Shown: positions 23,139 through 36,080, counted from the first letter of the stretch. The stretch is 64,000 bases of DNA from Sapria himalayana (GCA_029783825.1 JAREIK010000377.1:555830-619829), one strand, 5' to 3'. Notes: generated by a model from the letters alone, not told the origin. Translations and numbers: made by a program.

Positions 23139-26100
23139 TAGAGGTGTCAAACGGGCCGGCCCGGCCCATTTTTTTAGGGCACGACCGTGCTACCGTGCCG
23201 GGGCAGGCAATGCGCGGTTACCTTGCAGTGCCGGGCCCGCTCGGGCCCGGCTTGGCCATACGGGCCAGGGTAGCCCCGGGATGCAGAAATTTTTTTTTTA
23301 AAATTTTAGATATTGTAATTCTTAAGTGTATAGTATTAAATATAAATATTTTTAAAAATATTAAAAATAAAAATTAATTAAAAAAACAAAGTTTAGAAAT
23401 TTTTTTTATCAAATTCAAATTAGTTTAACTTTTATTATAATTATTAATTATATATTAAAGTTATTAATTTTTAAAATAAAATTTAAATCATAAAAAAAAT
23501 AAATCAATACATTATTTTAATAAAAATAAAAATAAAAAAAAATTAAACAACACAAATGAAAAATTAGCAATCATCTATTTGAAATCGAAGGTCCGAACAA
23601 AACAAATATCAGTTTCAACACAACGTACAAACAAAGCGTATAAATACAATCAATAAAAAAATATCGAAAACAAAAAATAACAGATCATCATCAATCGTCA
23701 AACGGCATATCATGAGAATCATCAGCCGCAACATCAAGATCAGTATCATATGGATCATCATCATCGGCAATCAACTCTTCTGCCATCGTAATGGATGTGG
23801 ATGCGACTGCAGTGCCTGTCCCAGTCCCAGCTCCAGCACGATCATGGATGCTAAACCTCGATTTCTCCTAATCCTTCAAACAAGCCAAGACCTCAACCAT
23901 ATCTGGACGTAATCTCGATCTCCTATCCGAAATCATGTTCACTGCAACAGAAAAAGCAGACTCCGATGCTATGCTTGACACCGGAGGAGTCAGTAGATCC
24001 CGTGCCATCTTAGATAGCACGAGAAAGGTGGACTCATATGATTTCCACCACTGTAATAAATCAAGATTCTTAGTATCAGAATGTGATAGGATTGAGCAGT
24101 AATCGGTATCTAAGTACCGAGATAGCTCGTTCCTATGTGATGGTCCACCCATACGTTTTCCCCTCGCTAGCTGAATGAAAAAATCGTCATCTCCGAATAA
24201 GGTATCAATGTCCGTAATCACAGTTTCACCACCACCACCACCACCACCATACCTAGTATTGTAGTATGTGAACAGGTCAGTCAATTTCTTGTGAATGAAC
24301 CCTTTAGGTGGCTTTTCCAGGTTCATGCACGAGGAAATGAAAGTCATGGTGTTTTCTACCCCTTCCACCTTAACCCTAGGGTCCATGCATGCAGCGAGAC
24401 AATAAAGAGATAGAACGGTGGACCAGTACTTCAAGTACTTGGTCTCCATCTCTGCAACCATATGGCTAAGCGTCGGGTCAGCTCGATATTTTCTAAACAT
24501 ACTACTAATGTTGCATATGCACCGGAGTGCAATGCAAGTCGTGGGCGTATAAATCGACGAACACATGTTCGTCGTGTCATAAAAAATCTTCAGGAATTTC
24601 ATAAATGAAATTCCTGAAGCCCAGTCAGTGTCGTCAATAATAAGTTTGTCACTCTTACTATTGAGGTAGTCGGATATCACGTGTTCGTATTCACCACATG
24701 ATTCTAATATCAGGTACGTGTAATTCCAACGATGTCTCACAACCGATTGGAATTTCTTCTTTTTAAGATTCACAGACAAACAGAGACTTTTAAACTCTTG
24801 TTGTCTGCGAGGAGTACAAATATATTTTAGTGCATTGCATATATTATCCAACGCGGGGGAACACACATTCATACCCGCTTGAACAATCAGGTTAATCACG
24901 TGACACATGCATCTGACATGAAAGATCACTCCTAATAGTGCGTCTCTAATATTCCTAACAAATATATTGATCGCTACTCCATTATTAGAAGCGTTATCGA
25001 ATGTGACACTAAAAATTTTATTTTGAATTTTATATTTCCTAAATATTTTCATCAAAAACTAAAAAATGGCCGAGCCATCATGAGGATGAAGAATCTCAGA
25101 GAATCCTAAAATTTTTTTATTCATTGTCCAGTTAGAATCTACATAGTGGCTGGTGAGACATGCATAAGATGATTCATCGTGACTTGTCCAGATATCAGAT
25201 ATCACGGACACCACTCCACTATATGCCATAAATTCATTAATTATTTTTTGTTTTTCTAACTTATATATCTTTAGTATATCATTCATAGATGTGGACCTAG
25301 GAATCCTATAATAGGAAGGCTGAAAATAAGTCTGCATGATGCGCACTACCCTCGGATCTTCCAAAAATCTGATCGGAAGACCCATCAATGTGATAAGCCT
25401 GACCATGCCGTCCCTACCCAACTCGCTGGAGCATACGAAGGGAGTAAACTTTGAGACCGAACTCGATCCAGTCTCAAAAAATGTAGTGCCAAGTTGGGTT
25501 TGCCTAGGATCTAAGGGTCTATGTTTTTTGGTGCATAATTCGGAATGCTTCTTAAGGTGTCCAGTCCCTAATGAACTCTTACATGCTAATAGTCCCATAC
25601 AATATTTGCACTGTGCCATTTCTTGTTCCTCACCCCTAATATTTTTTTGTGTTATGATTTTAAAATGAGTCCAAACTACAGAAATTCTCCTAGTTTTTTG
25701 TTTTTTAGAACTTTGGGTTGAGACGACTGGAGAAACCAAAGTTTCAGCTGCCTCAGACATTTGTGTAATATTTTTATTTTCCAAATTTAAATACGTGTCA
25801 GGTGTATTTGTTATTTTTTATGATTTTTATTTTTTCCTAATTTTTTTAGAGAGAGAAACTATAGAGAGAGTGTAAAAAAAGCGTAAAATAAATTACCCGG
25901 TAAAAGCAGTGAGGTCGGTCACGTGCATGGTGCACCGCAACAAGCTCTAATGTTCAAAACTCAAGTCGAGTTTCATGAAAATCCAAGCCGAAAGCAAAAT
26001 CCTGAGGCCCGAGAGAGAGAAGCACAGTTTATGTGAGAGAAATAGAAAGATTTGAGAGAATATATGTTTTTGAAAAACATAAGTGTTAAAGGGAGGGGAG

Positions 26101-26539
26101 TAGAATTTATAAATTAAATATATTAATTTTTTATAATAAAAGATATTTTTTTTATATTTTTTTGAATTTTAAATAATTATTTAGGGAGCAGAATCACGAG
26201 GACCATTGGATTCTGCCCCCTAGCCGTTCGAGGCGAATCCAACGGCTGAAAATTAATATTAACTACATATTTTTTTTTTCCGTTGGGATTGGGTCAGGAC
26301 CGCCGGTCGGGTCCAATCAAACCCGACCTGCGATCTTTTATTCGGGAGGGACCGGGTCACGCCCACATGTGGCCGAGTGAAACCGGCACGGGAAGAACCC
26401 GTGCCGGGGTGCCGTGACACGGCCCGAGCCGTGCCGTGTCAGGCACGACACGGCTTGGGCCAGGCACGGCACGACTTGTGCCTGACCCGGGCACGGTTTT
26501 TTAACGTGCCAGGCTGGCCTGGCCCGGTTGACACCTCTA
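23139..26539 (-). mobile_element. hAT-C, youngest and best preserved hAT in the window
   Basis: The 3401-bp element has ends TAGAGGTGTCAAACGGGCCG and GGCCCGGTTGACACCTCTA, flanked by exact CATTGGAG copies. It lies inside the transposase of hAT-B, itself inside hAT-A, so it is the third layer. The transposase on the minus strand (23691-25784) is open apart from two stop codons. The subterminal hairpins (around 26185-26245 and 26321-26354) and GC-rich ends are recognisable. Best candidate in this window for a recently mobile copy. Confidence 0.95.
23691..25784 (-). pseudogene. Nearly intact BED-finger hAT transposase with two internal stops
   Basis: The frame spans 698 codons including the final stop, typical for plant BED-hAT transposases. 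Numbering from the TTG codon at 25784, a BED-type finger has W38, C59-x2-C62, H76-x3-H80. It is followed by SSSVSKFTPFV.SSELGRDGM, a VVSVISDIWTSHD block, a TFDNASNN block, CHVINLIVQAG and a C-terminal hAT dimerisation region (LDLLQWWKSYES ... SIASESAFSVAVNMISDRRSRLRPDMVEVLACLKD). The acidic residues in the DIWTS, FDNAS and ASES motifs match the positions expected for hAT catalysis. One TAG at 25056-25058 replaces the Glu codon of the relative at 6700-6705. A second TAG replaces Trp just after LACLKD (near 23867). The ancestral ATG is ATA here, and the first in-frame ATG is at 25760. So it is probably inactive, but only just. Confidence 0.9.
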
Positions 26540-26547
26540 CATTGGAG
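26540..26547. repeat. Target-site duplication of hAT-C, right copy
   Basis: CATTGGAG, exact partner of 23131-23138. Confidence 0.95.
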
Positions 26548-29212
26548 GAGTCAATAAATCTCATGTCATTTTAGATAGTATAAAAAAGGTGTACTTGTAT
26601 GATTTTCACCAATATAATATATACAAAGTCTTAGTATCAGAATGTGATAAGATTGAGCATTAATTGACATCTAAGTACCTAGATAGCTCGCTCATATTCG
26701 ATTGTCCATCTCTTTATTTCTTCCTCGCTAATTCAATGGAAAAGTCATCACCTTCAGATATGGTATTTATGTCCATACTCAGAGTCTCACTAGTACTACC
26801 ACAATAACTAGTATCGTATATATAAGGAGCTCAGTCAACTTCTCATGAATGAATCCTTCAGGTGGGTTTTACAGGTTCACGTACGATAAAATATATGTCA
26901 ATATATTCTCTACCCCTTTCACCTTAAACCTAATGTCAATGCAGATAGTCAAACAATAAAGAGATAGAATGATTGACTAGTATTTAAGTATTTGGTTTTC
27001 ATATCTACAATCATATCACTAAGTATTAGGTCATAATAATACTTCCTAAATATGCAACTAATATTACATATACATCTTAGTGCAATACAAATCGTGAGAA
27101 TATAAACTGACGAACACATGTTCATCATGTCATAAAAAATATTCCAGAATTTCATAAATGAAATTCTTTTACCTAGTCAGTGTCGTCAATAATAAGTGAG
27201 TCACACTTATTATTGACATAGTCGGATATCAAGTGTTCATCTCTAACATATAATTTCAATATCAGGTATGTGTAATTCTAATGATATCTTACATATGAAT
27301 GAAATTTTTTTTCATAAGATTTGCAGATAAACATAGTCTACCGAACTCCTGTTATTTACGAGACGTGAATATATTTTAGTGAGTTACGTATATTTTCTAA
27401 AGTAGAGGTACATACTATCATTTTCGCATGTACTATCAGGTTAATGATGTGACACATGCATATAACGTGAAATTTTTTTTTAATGGTCATTCTCTAATAT
27501 TACTAACAAACGTAGTCACTATTTTATTATTAGATATATTATTGAATGTGATACTAAATTTATTTTTTGAATTTTATATTATCTAAAGATTTTTATCATG
27601 TACTCAAAAATGACATGCCCATAAAGTGGATGGAGAATCTCAAAGAATCTTAAATTTTTTTATTTAGTGTCCATATATCAGACGTCACTGCACCACTCTA
27701 TTATATTATTTAAATTTATTAATTATTATTTATTTTTCTAACTTATAATATTTTAATTTTTCGTTCCTAGATGTGAACCTAGGAATCCTATAGTATGCGT
27801 GGTGATTAGTTTGACTATGTCTTTTCTCCATAACTTATTGTAGTATATGAAGAGGGTAAATTTTGAAAATAATTTGGGTTCAGCCTCAAAAAACTCATCG
27901 TCGAGGTGAATTTGCCTAAGATCTAATACATCATATTTTTTTAGTGCATAGTTCAGTATGTCTCTTAAGGTGGCCAGTTATACATGAACTCTTACAGTTT
28001 AAAATTTTATTATAATATATGTACTCTACTGATTCTTTTTTGGCACATCTGATATATATATTTTTTATTATATTAAAGTGAGTCCAAATTATTGAAATTT
28101 TAATTTTTTATTTTTTAGATGTTTGTGTCAAGGAGAACTGAGAAATCAATGTTTTGGCAGCCTCGGATCTTTTCGTAAGATTTTTGTTATCTAAATTATA
28201 ATTTATTTCATTTTTATAATTTAAAATATTATTTGTCTTTTTATTTTTATTTTTTTGACTAGAGAGAGAGAGACTAGACTAGAGAGAAGTATAATATTTA
28301 ATTTTTTGAATTTAGATTTAAATTTTACAATTTTAAAACTAATAAATAAAAAAATAATCATAAACTGTAATGCGTAGCGTAAATTTTAGGTTTTTTATGT
28401 TCGCAGCACACTTGCATCTCAATCTATACCAAACCTAGTCCTGAAATGTGAAATGCTGAAATCCTGAGAGCCTTTAGTGAGAAAATTAGAGAGAGAGAGA
28501 GAGGGGAAGAGCAAGAGATTTATGTTCTTAAAACATAATTCTTAGAATGTGGGAGAGGGAGAGAGATTTTAAGATTAAGAAAAGTAATTTTTTTTAAATG
28601 TAATTTTTTTTTGATTTTTTTTAAATTTTTAATAATTAAAAAATTGATAGAATCTTTAGACTCATCGGATTATGTCTCGTAGTCGTTGGAGGTGAAATTC
28701 AATGGCTTAAATTAAATTTTTTTTATTGTTGGGTCAGTTCGACCATAAAATTGGCTTGTACAATCAATTCCAGAAGCTACTGCTTCTGGAATGGATTGGA
28801 GGGTAGATGGTTAGGCCTCGGACTCATGTCGAAAAAGATCGTGGGTCAAGTTTGGGCCTGACAGGAATTTCAGATTCGTCAGGCTTCAGGTAGTCGGTTT
28901 GGGTTGGGGGTGTGGGGCTGGGTGGGTCGGGCCATATCTTGGTTCATCCTGACATACCATGCCCATGAGCCATGGTACCGGGTCGTGCCTGGCTCGGCAC
29001 GTGGCCTAGTTGGCCTATGCACGGCACGACATGAGCCTGTCGTGAATAGGCCCTCACGGACACGTGCACGAGTCATTCCCATGCTGTGCTGGGCCAGGCA
29101 TGGTCGAATTTGGCTGTGCCTCAGGTCGGCCCGGCCTGTTTGATACTTTTAGGTCGACTTAAATAATTTTTTTTTATTTCATAAACAAAACCAAAATATG
29201 ATATATACACTA

Positions 29213-29235
29213 ATATATATATATATATATATATA
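29213..29235. repeat. AT dinucleotide microsatellite
   Basis: About eleven uninterrupted AT units within the re-emerging hAT-A sequence. Confidence 0.95.
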
Positions 29236-30489
29236 ATATACAGTGAAATATAACTTGTATAATAATAAGTGTAATATAATAATAGCGTATAAATAAAAAT
29301 AACATAAATAAATGACAAAAAAATATAATAATAATATACTATCATTATGTATAATTATCATTAATTGGTATTTCTTGTATGGTAGTGTAGATGCAGATAT
29401 ATATAATTATCATTATTTATGTAATTGAATGTTTTGTTAGTGATAGTCTCAATATTATTAATCTTAATATTTTATGAATTTACTTCTATTATTATCTTTT
29501 GCATCTTGATTTAAATGTCAAATTTCTAATCTTTTTAGTCATTTAAGCTTGTAAGTATTTTTATGATATATACTTATAATCTCAATCTCTTATTTTAGAT
29601 AACATTGGATGACACATAAAAAGTTGACTTCAATTTTATGTTAGATATTGGAGGGGTTAGTAGATTATGTGTAATTTTCGATAGTATGAGATAAATAATT
29701 CGTATAATTTTTATCTTATTAAAATATTTAAATTCTTATTATCATCATCTAATATGATGGACTAATAATTAGTATTTAGTATTGACTATCGAGATAAATT
29801 GCTTCTATTTGATAAATTACATTGTTATTTGTTAATAGCTAACTAAATGGACAAGTCATTATTTTCAAATATGATATTCATAATCATACCCTAAGCCTGA
29901 CTATAACTATCATACCTAGTATTATAATATATAAACAACTTAGTCAATTTTTCGTGATTAAAATTTTCAAGTTGATATTCTTGGTTCATGCACATCGATA
30001 TGCATGTCAAAATATTGTTTATTTTTTATATTTTAATTCTAGGATTAATACAGACAGTTAAGTAATGCATAGTTAGAATGAAAGATCAATGTTTTAAATA
30101 CTTATTTTTCATTTCTAATAGTCATATAACTTAATATAGAGTGATATGTATTTTTGTTAAATAAGCTATTAATATTGTGTGTACACCTAAGCCCGATATA
30201 AGTAGTGAGAGTGTACTTAAACGAATATATGTCTGTTATGTCATAAAAAAATTTTAATGAATTGAATAAAAAAATTTTTTGTATTATGATATGAATTATC
30301 AATAATAAATTTATTATCCTTACTATTAACATAGCTTGATATCACGTGTTGGAAGCCAACAAATGACTCTAACATAAGGTTGATGCAATTTGAATAGTGT
30401 CTTACATATATTTAAAATTTTTTTAGGCTCGCAAGTAAATAAAAATATCTAAATTTTTATTTTCTGTTAAGTTTTCTAAGATTTTTTAG

Positions 30490-31069
30490 TGATTTTTTTT
30501 TTAAAAAAATATGAGAAAAATAAATTTTATTCTCATTTCTATTTTTAGGTTAATAACATTACAAGCATCTAACGTAAAACATTTAACCTAATTATTCTTT
30601 TTTAAAAGACCAATTATTAGATGAATTATTGAAAGTAATACTAAATATTTTATTTTGAATATTATATTTTTTTGAAAATTTTGGTTATACACTCATATAT
30701 AGCAAAATCATCACATTGATGTAGGATTTTAGAACATCATAAAATTTTCTAAGATATTAGGTTATGTCCTAAAATATTTTAGTAAATTTATTTTTTTTAT
30801 ATGGAAGAAATATTTTATATTCTTATTTCTATTTTTAGGTTAATAAAATGATATGCATCTAACATAAAATATGTCACCTAATTACTTATTTCTAAAAGGC
30901 TAATTATTAGATGTATTAATAAAAGTCATACTAAATATTTTATTTTGAATATTATATTTTTTTAATATCTTTGTAATACACTGATATATGACAAATTTAT
31001 CATAATGTTGTAAAATATTAGAAAAATTTAAAATTTTTATATTAGGTTTATTATTTTGAAAATTCATGC
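30490..31069. repeat. 290-bp tandem duplication inside hAT-A
   Basis: ATTTTTAGGTTAATAA begins at 30541 and again at 30831. The blocks GCATCTAAC.TAAAA, AATTATTAGATG.ATTA and ACTAAATATTTTATTTTG then recur in the same order with period 290. The copies have diverged, so the duplication is old. It covers the minus-strand CHVIN to FDN-like part of the transposase. Confidence 0.85.
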
Positions 31070-31088
31070 TCATTAGGTTTTCATTTTG

Positions 31089-31096
31089 AATCTATA
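31089..31096. repeat. Target-site duplication (AATCTATA), left copy
   Basis: Exact match to 31610-31617 around the miniature element. Confidence 0.95.
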
Positions 31097-31609
31097 TAGA
31101 GGTGTCAACCGCACCGGGCCGGCCCGGCCCTGCATGAGGCACAATACTGTTCAGTCGTGCCTGGGTCGGCACGACATGGGAAAATTCCTTGCTCGGGCCC
31201 GTGGCATGCCCGGGCCAGGCACGAGCCGTGTCGTGCCTGGCCCATGCCGTGCTGAGCCTGATCCAGCACAGTTCGACCCGTGGCACGACACACCGGCACG
31301 AGATTGTCCATTGTCGGGTGTCTCTTGAGCCCGACCCAGCGATGGCCCCTCCCGCAAAAAAGACCGCGGGTCGGGTCTGATTCGACCCGACCCGCGGTCC
31401 CCCGAATTCCGAACCGTACAGACAGGTCAGCCCGAACGGGCCAGGCAAGGCACGGCACGGCCTGCCGTGTCTGTGGGTCGTGCCAGGCTTGGCTATTTTA
31501 AATTGTGTCGGGCCAGGCACTGCACAGTACAGTACCAGTGCCTGGCCCGGCACGAAGGCACGCTCGTGCTCAACAAAAACAGGCCGGCTCGGCTCGTTTG
31601 ACACCTCTA
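31097..31609. mobile_element. 513-bp miniature hAT derivative made of two fused GC-rich ends
   Basis: It has TAGAGGTGTCAACCGCACCG at the left and CTCGTTTGACACCTCTA at the right, with exact AATCTATA duplications. It consists only of the two GC-rich subterminal regions of a full-length hAT. It retains the perfect 16-bp-arm hairpin (31362-31399) and lacks transposase, leader and hairpin 2. Open frames across it on both strands reflect its high GC content and are not genes. Presumably mobilised by transposase from a full-length relative such as hAT-C or 5219-8764. Confidence 0.93.
31362..31399. repeat. Perfect 16-bp-arm hairpin in the miniature element
   Basis: GACCGCGGGTCGGGTC at 31362-31377, six-base loop, and exact reverse complement at 31384-31399. 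It is the counterpart of 5417-5450. Confidence 0.95.
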
Positions 31610-32546
31610 AATCTATATAATAGACGGTGAGATATGTGAATGATGCATCGACGTGACTGGGTTAGATATTGAACATTACAAATATCATTTTATTATATTT
31701 CTTAAATTTATTAATTATTAATTATTTTTTTAATATATAATATTTTATTTTGTTATTCTAACTTGTTGACCTAGGAATTTTTGCGATAAACATATTCACA
31801 ATAAGTATGCATAAGACTAATTATCTTAGGATCATCCGAAAATATAATAGGGTGATTCATGATCGTAATAAGTTTGATAATTTATTTTCTTACAAAATTA
31901 TTGTGATATATGAATGACATCAATGAAATTGAATTTAAACTAGATTTAACTTGAAATATCCCACAATTTAGTTGGATTTTGCTGAAATTTAATATTTTAT
32001 ATTTTTTGGTATATTAATTATCATGTCTCTTAACGTGATCAGTGTCACATGTATTTCTACAAGTATATATCTTGTGAAAATAAATACAATATATCAATTT
32101 TTCTTTGATATTAATATTTTATTATTATTATTATTATTTTAGAATACTTCCATATATAGGTGTCTAATGATCCTGGCATCCCAGGCATGTCCTGATGTAC
32201 TACCCAAAGCATGATCCAACTCAGTCGTGCCTACCCCGGCACAACATGGTCTAGGATTGTGCCTGGGCCAATGCTGGGCTGGTTTGAGGCATGGCTCGTG
32301 TCGTGTCGGGCCGAGGTAACTCGGGCCTCATGCTTGGTCAGGTACGCCTCGGTACCTTGGCTCAAAGGGATGATTCATTGGAACGACCCATGCCCCATTC
32401 CTAACCTTGGATGGCTGGATCTCGGGCTGGTTTTCAAGCGAATCCATGTTTGAACTTTGAAGTTTGAACGATTGAATTCGATCGCCCGAACCTCCAACAA
32501 ATTTCAAAAGCTGAAGCTTCTAGAATCTATGATTGTTGGGTTAATT

Positions 32547-33077
32547 TAGGTGTCAGGTGGGTTGGGTTGGGATGACCCAACTCATTTTTTGGGCTCAACC
32601 GGGCTGGTGTGGTGTGCCTGGCATGACATGCTAAAGTTCCGTGCCGTGCTTGGCATGACACGGTTTCTTGGAGTGCAGGCCCGACATGACATGTAGCCTG
32701 AAATCCACATTGGTTTGGACTAGTTTGTGCACAGCTTGGTCGGTTTGGGTTGGATTGGACCTTTTGTTTGACAATTAGGGTTTTGGGTGCCGCAACTCCG
32801 TTGCTCATCGGGCATACCGAGCCGTCATCCTTTGGGCATCACCATGTCATCTTTTTGTTGGGCATTGCTCGGTGCGTGGTCATTCTTGTCGTGCCTATGT
32901 GCCATGCACGCCACGCGAACCGAATACCCTCAGCGTGGCATGACACAATTCTTGTTGAGGGTCTGCCCAGAACGAGCCAAGGCATGATACTGTAGCGTGT
33001 CATACTGAGACAGACACACCTAAATTGTGCTGGGTTTTGGACCGGGTCTGAGCTCCTCGACCCTTTTGACACATGTA
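32547..33077. mobile_element. Short non-autonomous hAT derivative, about 530 bp
   Basis: It begins TAGGTGTCAGGTGGGTTGGG and ends CTTTTGACACATGTA. The flanks GGTTAATT and GGTAAGTT agree at 6 of 8. It is GC-rich throughout with GGCATGAC and GTGCC words and has no coding capacity. It splits the subterminal region of hAT-D, whose sequence resumes at TTCGACAGTCGAA. The exact left boundary could shift by two bases. Confidence 0.7.
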
Positions 33078-33296
33078 GGTAAGTTCGACAGTCGAACTAA
33101 CTCAACGGTCAAAAAAACACATGCATTTCAAGCAGTTGGATTCAGCCCCAATGGCTAGGGGCAAAAATTTGATGAATGTCCTGATTTTGTCCATTAAATA
33201 TACTAAAACAATTCAAAAACATATAAAAAATGAGTTTATATTAAAAATTACATTTTTTAAATCTAAAATATTTATCTTATTTTATTTTCTATTTCT

Positions 33297-33375
33297 ATCT
33301 CTCTCTCTCTCTCTTGTATTATCTCGCTGTCTCCTCTCGACTCTCTTTTCTCTTTCTTTTCTCTCGGTCTCTCCT
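33297..33375 (+). promoter_or_regulatory. CT-rich leader of hAT-D
   Basis: Dense CTCTCT runs before the transposase remains, the same position as in the other hAT copies. A leader or core-promoter role is inferred. Confidence 0.35.
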
Positions 33376-33629
33376 TTTGATTTTGACTTTTGGGATTTAG
33401 ATGAGTGTGGACTGTCAATTGTGGTACAGACATCATAAAACAAATGAGATTTTACATGTTACAGGTATTAATTTTTTAAATTTAGTTTAGTTTTTTTTTT
33501 ATTTTAATTTATTTAAAATTAAAAAGTTTAATTAATATAAATTATTATTTAATTTTTAAAACAAAATTTATTATATGATTGATAAATTAATAAAAAATTA
33601 AGATAATAAATAGTAATTTTAATGATGAT

Positions 33630-36080
33630 AATAAAATTAAGTTAAACGTAAATATAGAAAATTTTAATAAGGATAATGATAACATTATGAAAAGGTCTGA
33701 GGTAGAGGTGTCAAACGGGCCGGGCCGGGCTTGTCTGACCTGGTTTAGTTTTAATCCGCACAACTGGACTACCGTGCCGGGTCAGACATGACACAATATA
33801 GCAATCGTGTCCTGTCTTTGAAATCTGTCGGGTTCGACATGGTTTAGGTCGGACAAAATTCTAATTTTTTTTTTAAAATTAGGGTTTTGGCAATGCGCCA
33901 CCTTGTTGCTGCGTGTCTTTGCCTTATTTGGGCTCCGCGAGCCTTGCCTATCGAGCGTCGGCTCGTATTATCCATGTTCGGTGCGTGGTCATGTGTGCCG
34001 TGCCCATGTGCTAGGCATGACATTGTAGAGTGTAGTGTCTGGCCAGGACATGGCTGAACCATGCCGAGCCTGGGCCGGCCTTGCCCATCTGACACTTTTA
34101 ATCTGTGGTTGCCGAAATTATATTTTCTCCAGTCGTCTCGACTCAAACATCTAAAAATAAAAAACTAAAAAAAATTAATAGTTTTGACTCACTTTAATAT
34201 TATACAACATAAAAATATTAGGGATATCGATGAATAATCAGTACAATGTAAATATTATAAAAAAATATTAACCTGTAAGAGTTAATGTGGGATTATGCAC
34301 CTTAAGAGACTTGTCGAACAATGCATCAAAAAAATGGTACATTAGATCCTAGGTAAATCTAACTCAATGGTAGAGTCTTTGAGGTTCAATCTAATTTAAC
34401 TTTTATGTTGACCTCATTCATATACCACAATGAATTAGGGAGGGAAGACATGATAAAATTAATCATCACAATGAGTTTTTCTATTAAATTTTCGGAGGAT
34501 CTAAGAGTAGTTAGTATTATGTAGACTTATTTTTAGCCTGCATATCATAAGATTTTTAGATCTATATCTAGGAATAACATATTAAAATATTATAATTTTA
34601 AAAAAAGAAATAATAATTAATGAATTTAAGAAATATAATAGAGTGATATCTGTGACGTCTGATATATGGACTAGTCACGACGATGCATCTTGTACATGCC
34701 TCCTTGCCCACTATGCAGATTCAAAATTGATACTAAATAAAAAAAATATTAAAATTCTCATAGATTCTTTATTTACATGATGGCTTGATCATTTATGAGT
34801 ATATGATGAAAATTTTTTAGAAAATATAATATTAAAAATTTAATATATAATATCATATTTGAAAATGTATCTAACAATTAAGTAGTCATTAATATGTTTA
34901 TTAGGACTATTAGAGACAAGTCATTATGAGAATTTTGTTATGTTAGATGAATGTGTCACGTCATTAATTTCATACTACAAGCGGAGATGAAAATTATTTT
35001 TTTATTCTTTTAGAAAATATATATAACTTACTAAAATTTTTTCGTATATCTCGCAAATATCATTAGTTTGGTAGTCTATGTTTGTCTTCAGGTCTAAAGA
35101 AGAAAAATTTTCAATCGATTATGAGATATTGTTGAAATTACACAAATATGAAGTTGGAGTCATATGTTGGATACGAGTACGTAATATCTTACTACGTCAA
35201 TAGTAAGAGTGATGAACTTATTATTGACGATACTAATTGGGCCAAAGAAATTTCATTTATAAAATTATTAAATATTTTTAATGAAACGACTAATATATGT
35301 TCGTCAGTTGATACTCATATCACTTGTATTATACTTAAGTGTAATTGTAATATTAGTAGCATGTTTAGAAAGTTTAGAGATGACATAACATTTAGTGACA
35401 TGGTTGTTGAGATGAAAACTAATTATTTAAAGTATTGGTCTACTGTTCTATCTCTTTATTGTCTAGCTACTTGCATGGACCTTAGGGTTAAGGTGGATGA
35501 GCTATATAATATTTTGATATACATATCATCGTGCATGAATAGGGAATATCAACTCGAATGGTTCATTCATAAGAAGTTGATTGAGCTATTTATATACTGC
35601 GATATTAGGTATGATGGTAATAATATTCACACTTCGAGTATGGATATGGATACTATATTCGAAGACGATAATTTTTCCATTCAGTTAGTAAGGTGAAAAT
35701 GTTAAGGTGGATTGTCGAATAGGAATGAGCTGTGTTGATACTTAGATATCAATTACTACTCAATCCTATTACATACAGATAATTAGAACTTTGATATTTT
35801 ACAGTGATAAAAATTATGAGTTCACTGATGATATCATATTACATGAGATCTATTGATTCTTCCGGTGTTGTGAGTAGTATCAAAGTTTGCTTTTTCTCTT
35901 ACAGTAAGTGTGATTTCAGATAGAAGATTAAGATTATGATTAGATATTGTTGAGGTATTACATGCATGAATAATTGAGAAGATTTAACCTTAAGGATCAA
36001 TTATATTGCTGTAACTGCAACAAGAGCGAAAAAGTTGATTGTTGATGATTTGTGAGACTTTAATGATAATTGATGATGAG
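33630..36080 (+). pseudogene. hAT-D transposase pseudogene
   Basis: After the miniature element, recognisable blocks follow in order: FSPVVSTQTSKN at about 34115, BED remains at 34240-34310, a VISVTSDIWTSHDDASC-like block at about 34640-34690, an FENVSNN-like block at about 34855, CHVIN-like at 34960, and a 182-codon open piece at 35148-35696 (VISYYVNSKSDELIIDDTNWA ... VDTHITCIILKCNCNISSMFRK). Degenerate dimerisation blocks run to about 36060. Stops and frame shifts separate them all. Confidence 0.85.
33703..34100. mobile_element. 398-bp miniature hAT derivative
   Basis: Left end TAGAGGTGTCAAACGGGCCG, right end CATCTGACACTTTTA. The flanks GTCTGAGG (33695-33702) and ATCTGTGG (34101-34108) agree at 6 of 8. 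It sits within the first codons of the hAT-D transposase, between the TMKRSE-like and the VVAEIIFSPVVSTQ-like segments. Confidence 0.85.

Larger units (their letters stand above)
22888..28230 (-). pseudogene. hAT-B transposase pseudogene, interrupted by hAT-C
   Basis: Minus-strand blocks from the N terminus (about 28200, TLISQFSLTQTSKK-like) through BED, CHVIN, FDN-like and C-terminal dimerisation blocks can be followed down to a stop at 22888-22890. A 68-codon piece near 26949-27155 retains the MCSSVY.LTICIALRCICNIS motif shared by all copies. Many stops and frame shifts are present. The insertion of hAT-C at 23139 cuts the dimerisation region. Confidence 0.85.
22266..29151 (-). mobile_element. 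hAT-B, minus-strand hAT nested in hAT-A, carrying hAT-C
   Basis: Left end TAGAGGTGCTAAATGGGCAG, right end CTGTTTGATACTTTTA. The flanks GTTTGACT (22258-22265) and GGTCGACT (29152-29159) agree at 6 of 8. Removing hAT-C leaves about 3.5 kb. The transposase (about 22888-28230, minus) is split by hAT-C at CATTGGAG. The block before it (CTACACCTGA) and the block after it (GAGTCAATAAATCTCATGTC) are continuous with the equivalent positions of intact relatives. Confidence 0.88.

Noticed and set aside
23712..23912. Plus-strand open frame opposite the hAT-C transposase tail
   Set aside because: Antisense shadow of the conserved acidic tail.
31092..31604. Overlapping open frames of up to 170 codons on both strands across the miniature element
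   Set aside because: High-GC sequence lacks stop codons by chance, the frames cover the element ends themselves, and no homologous protein motif is visible.
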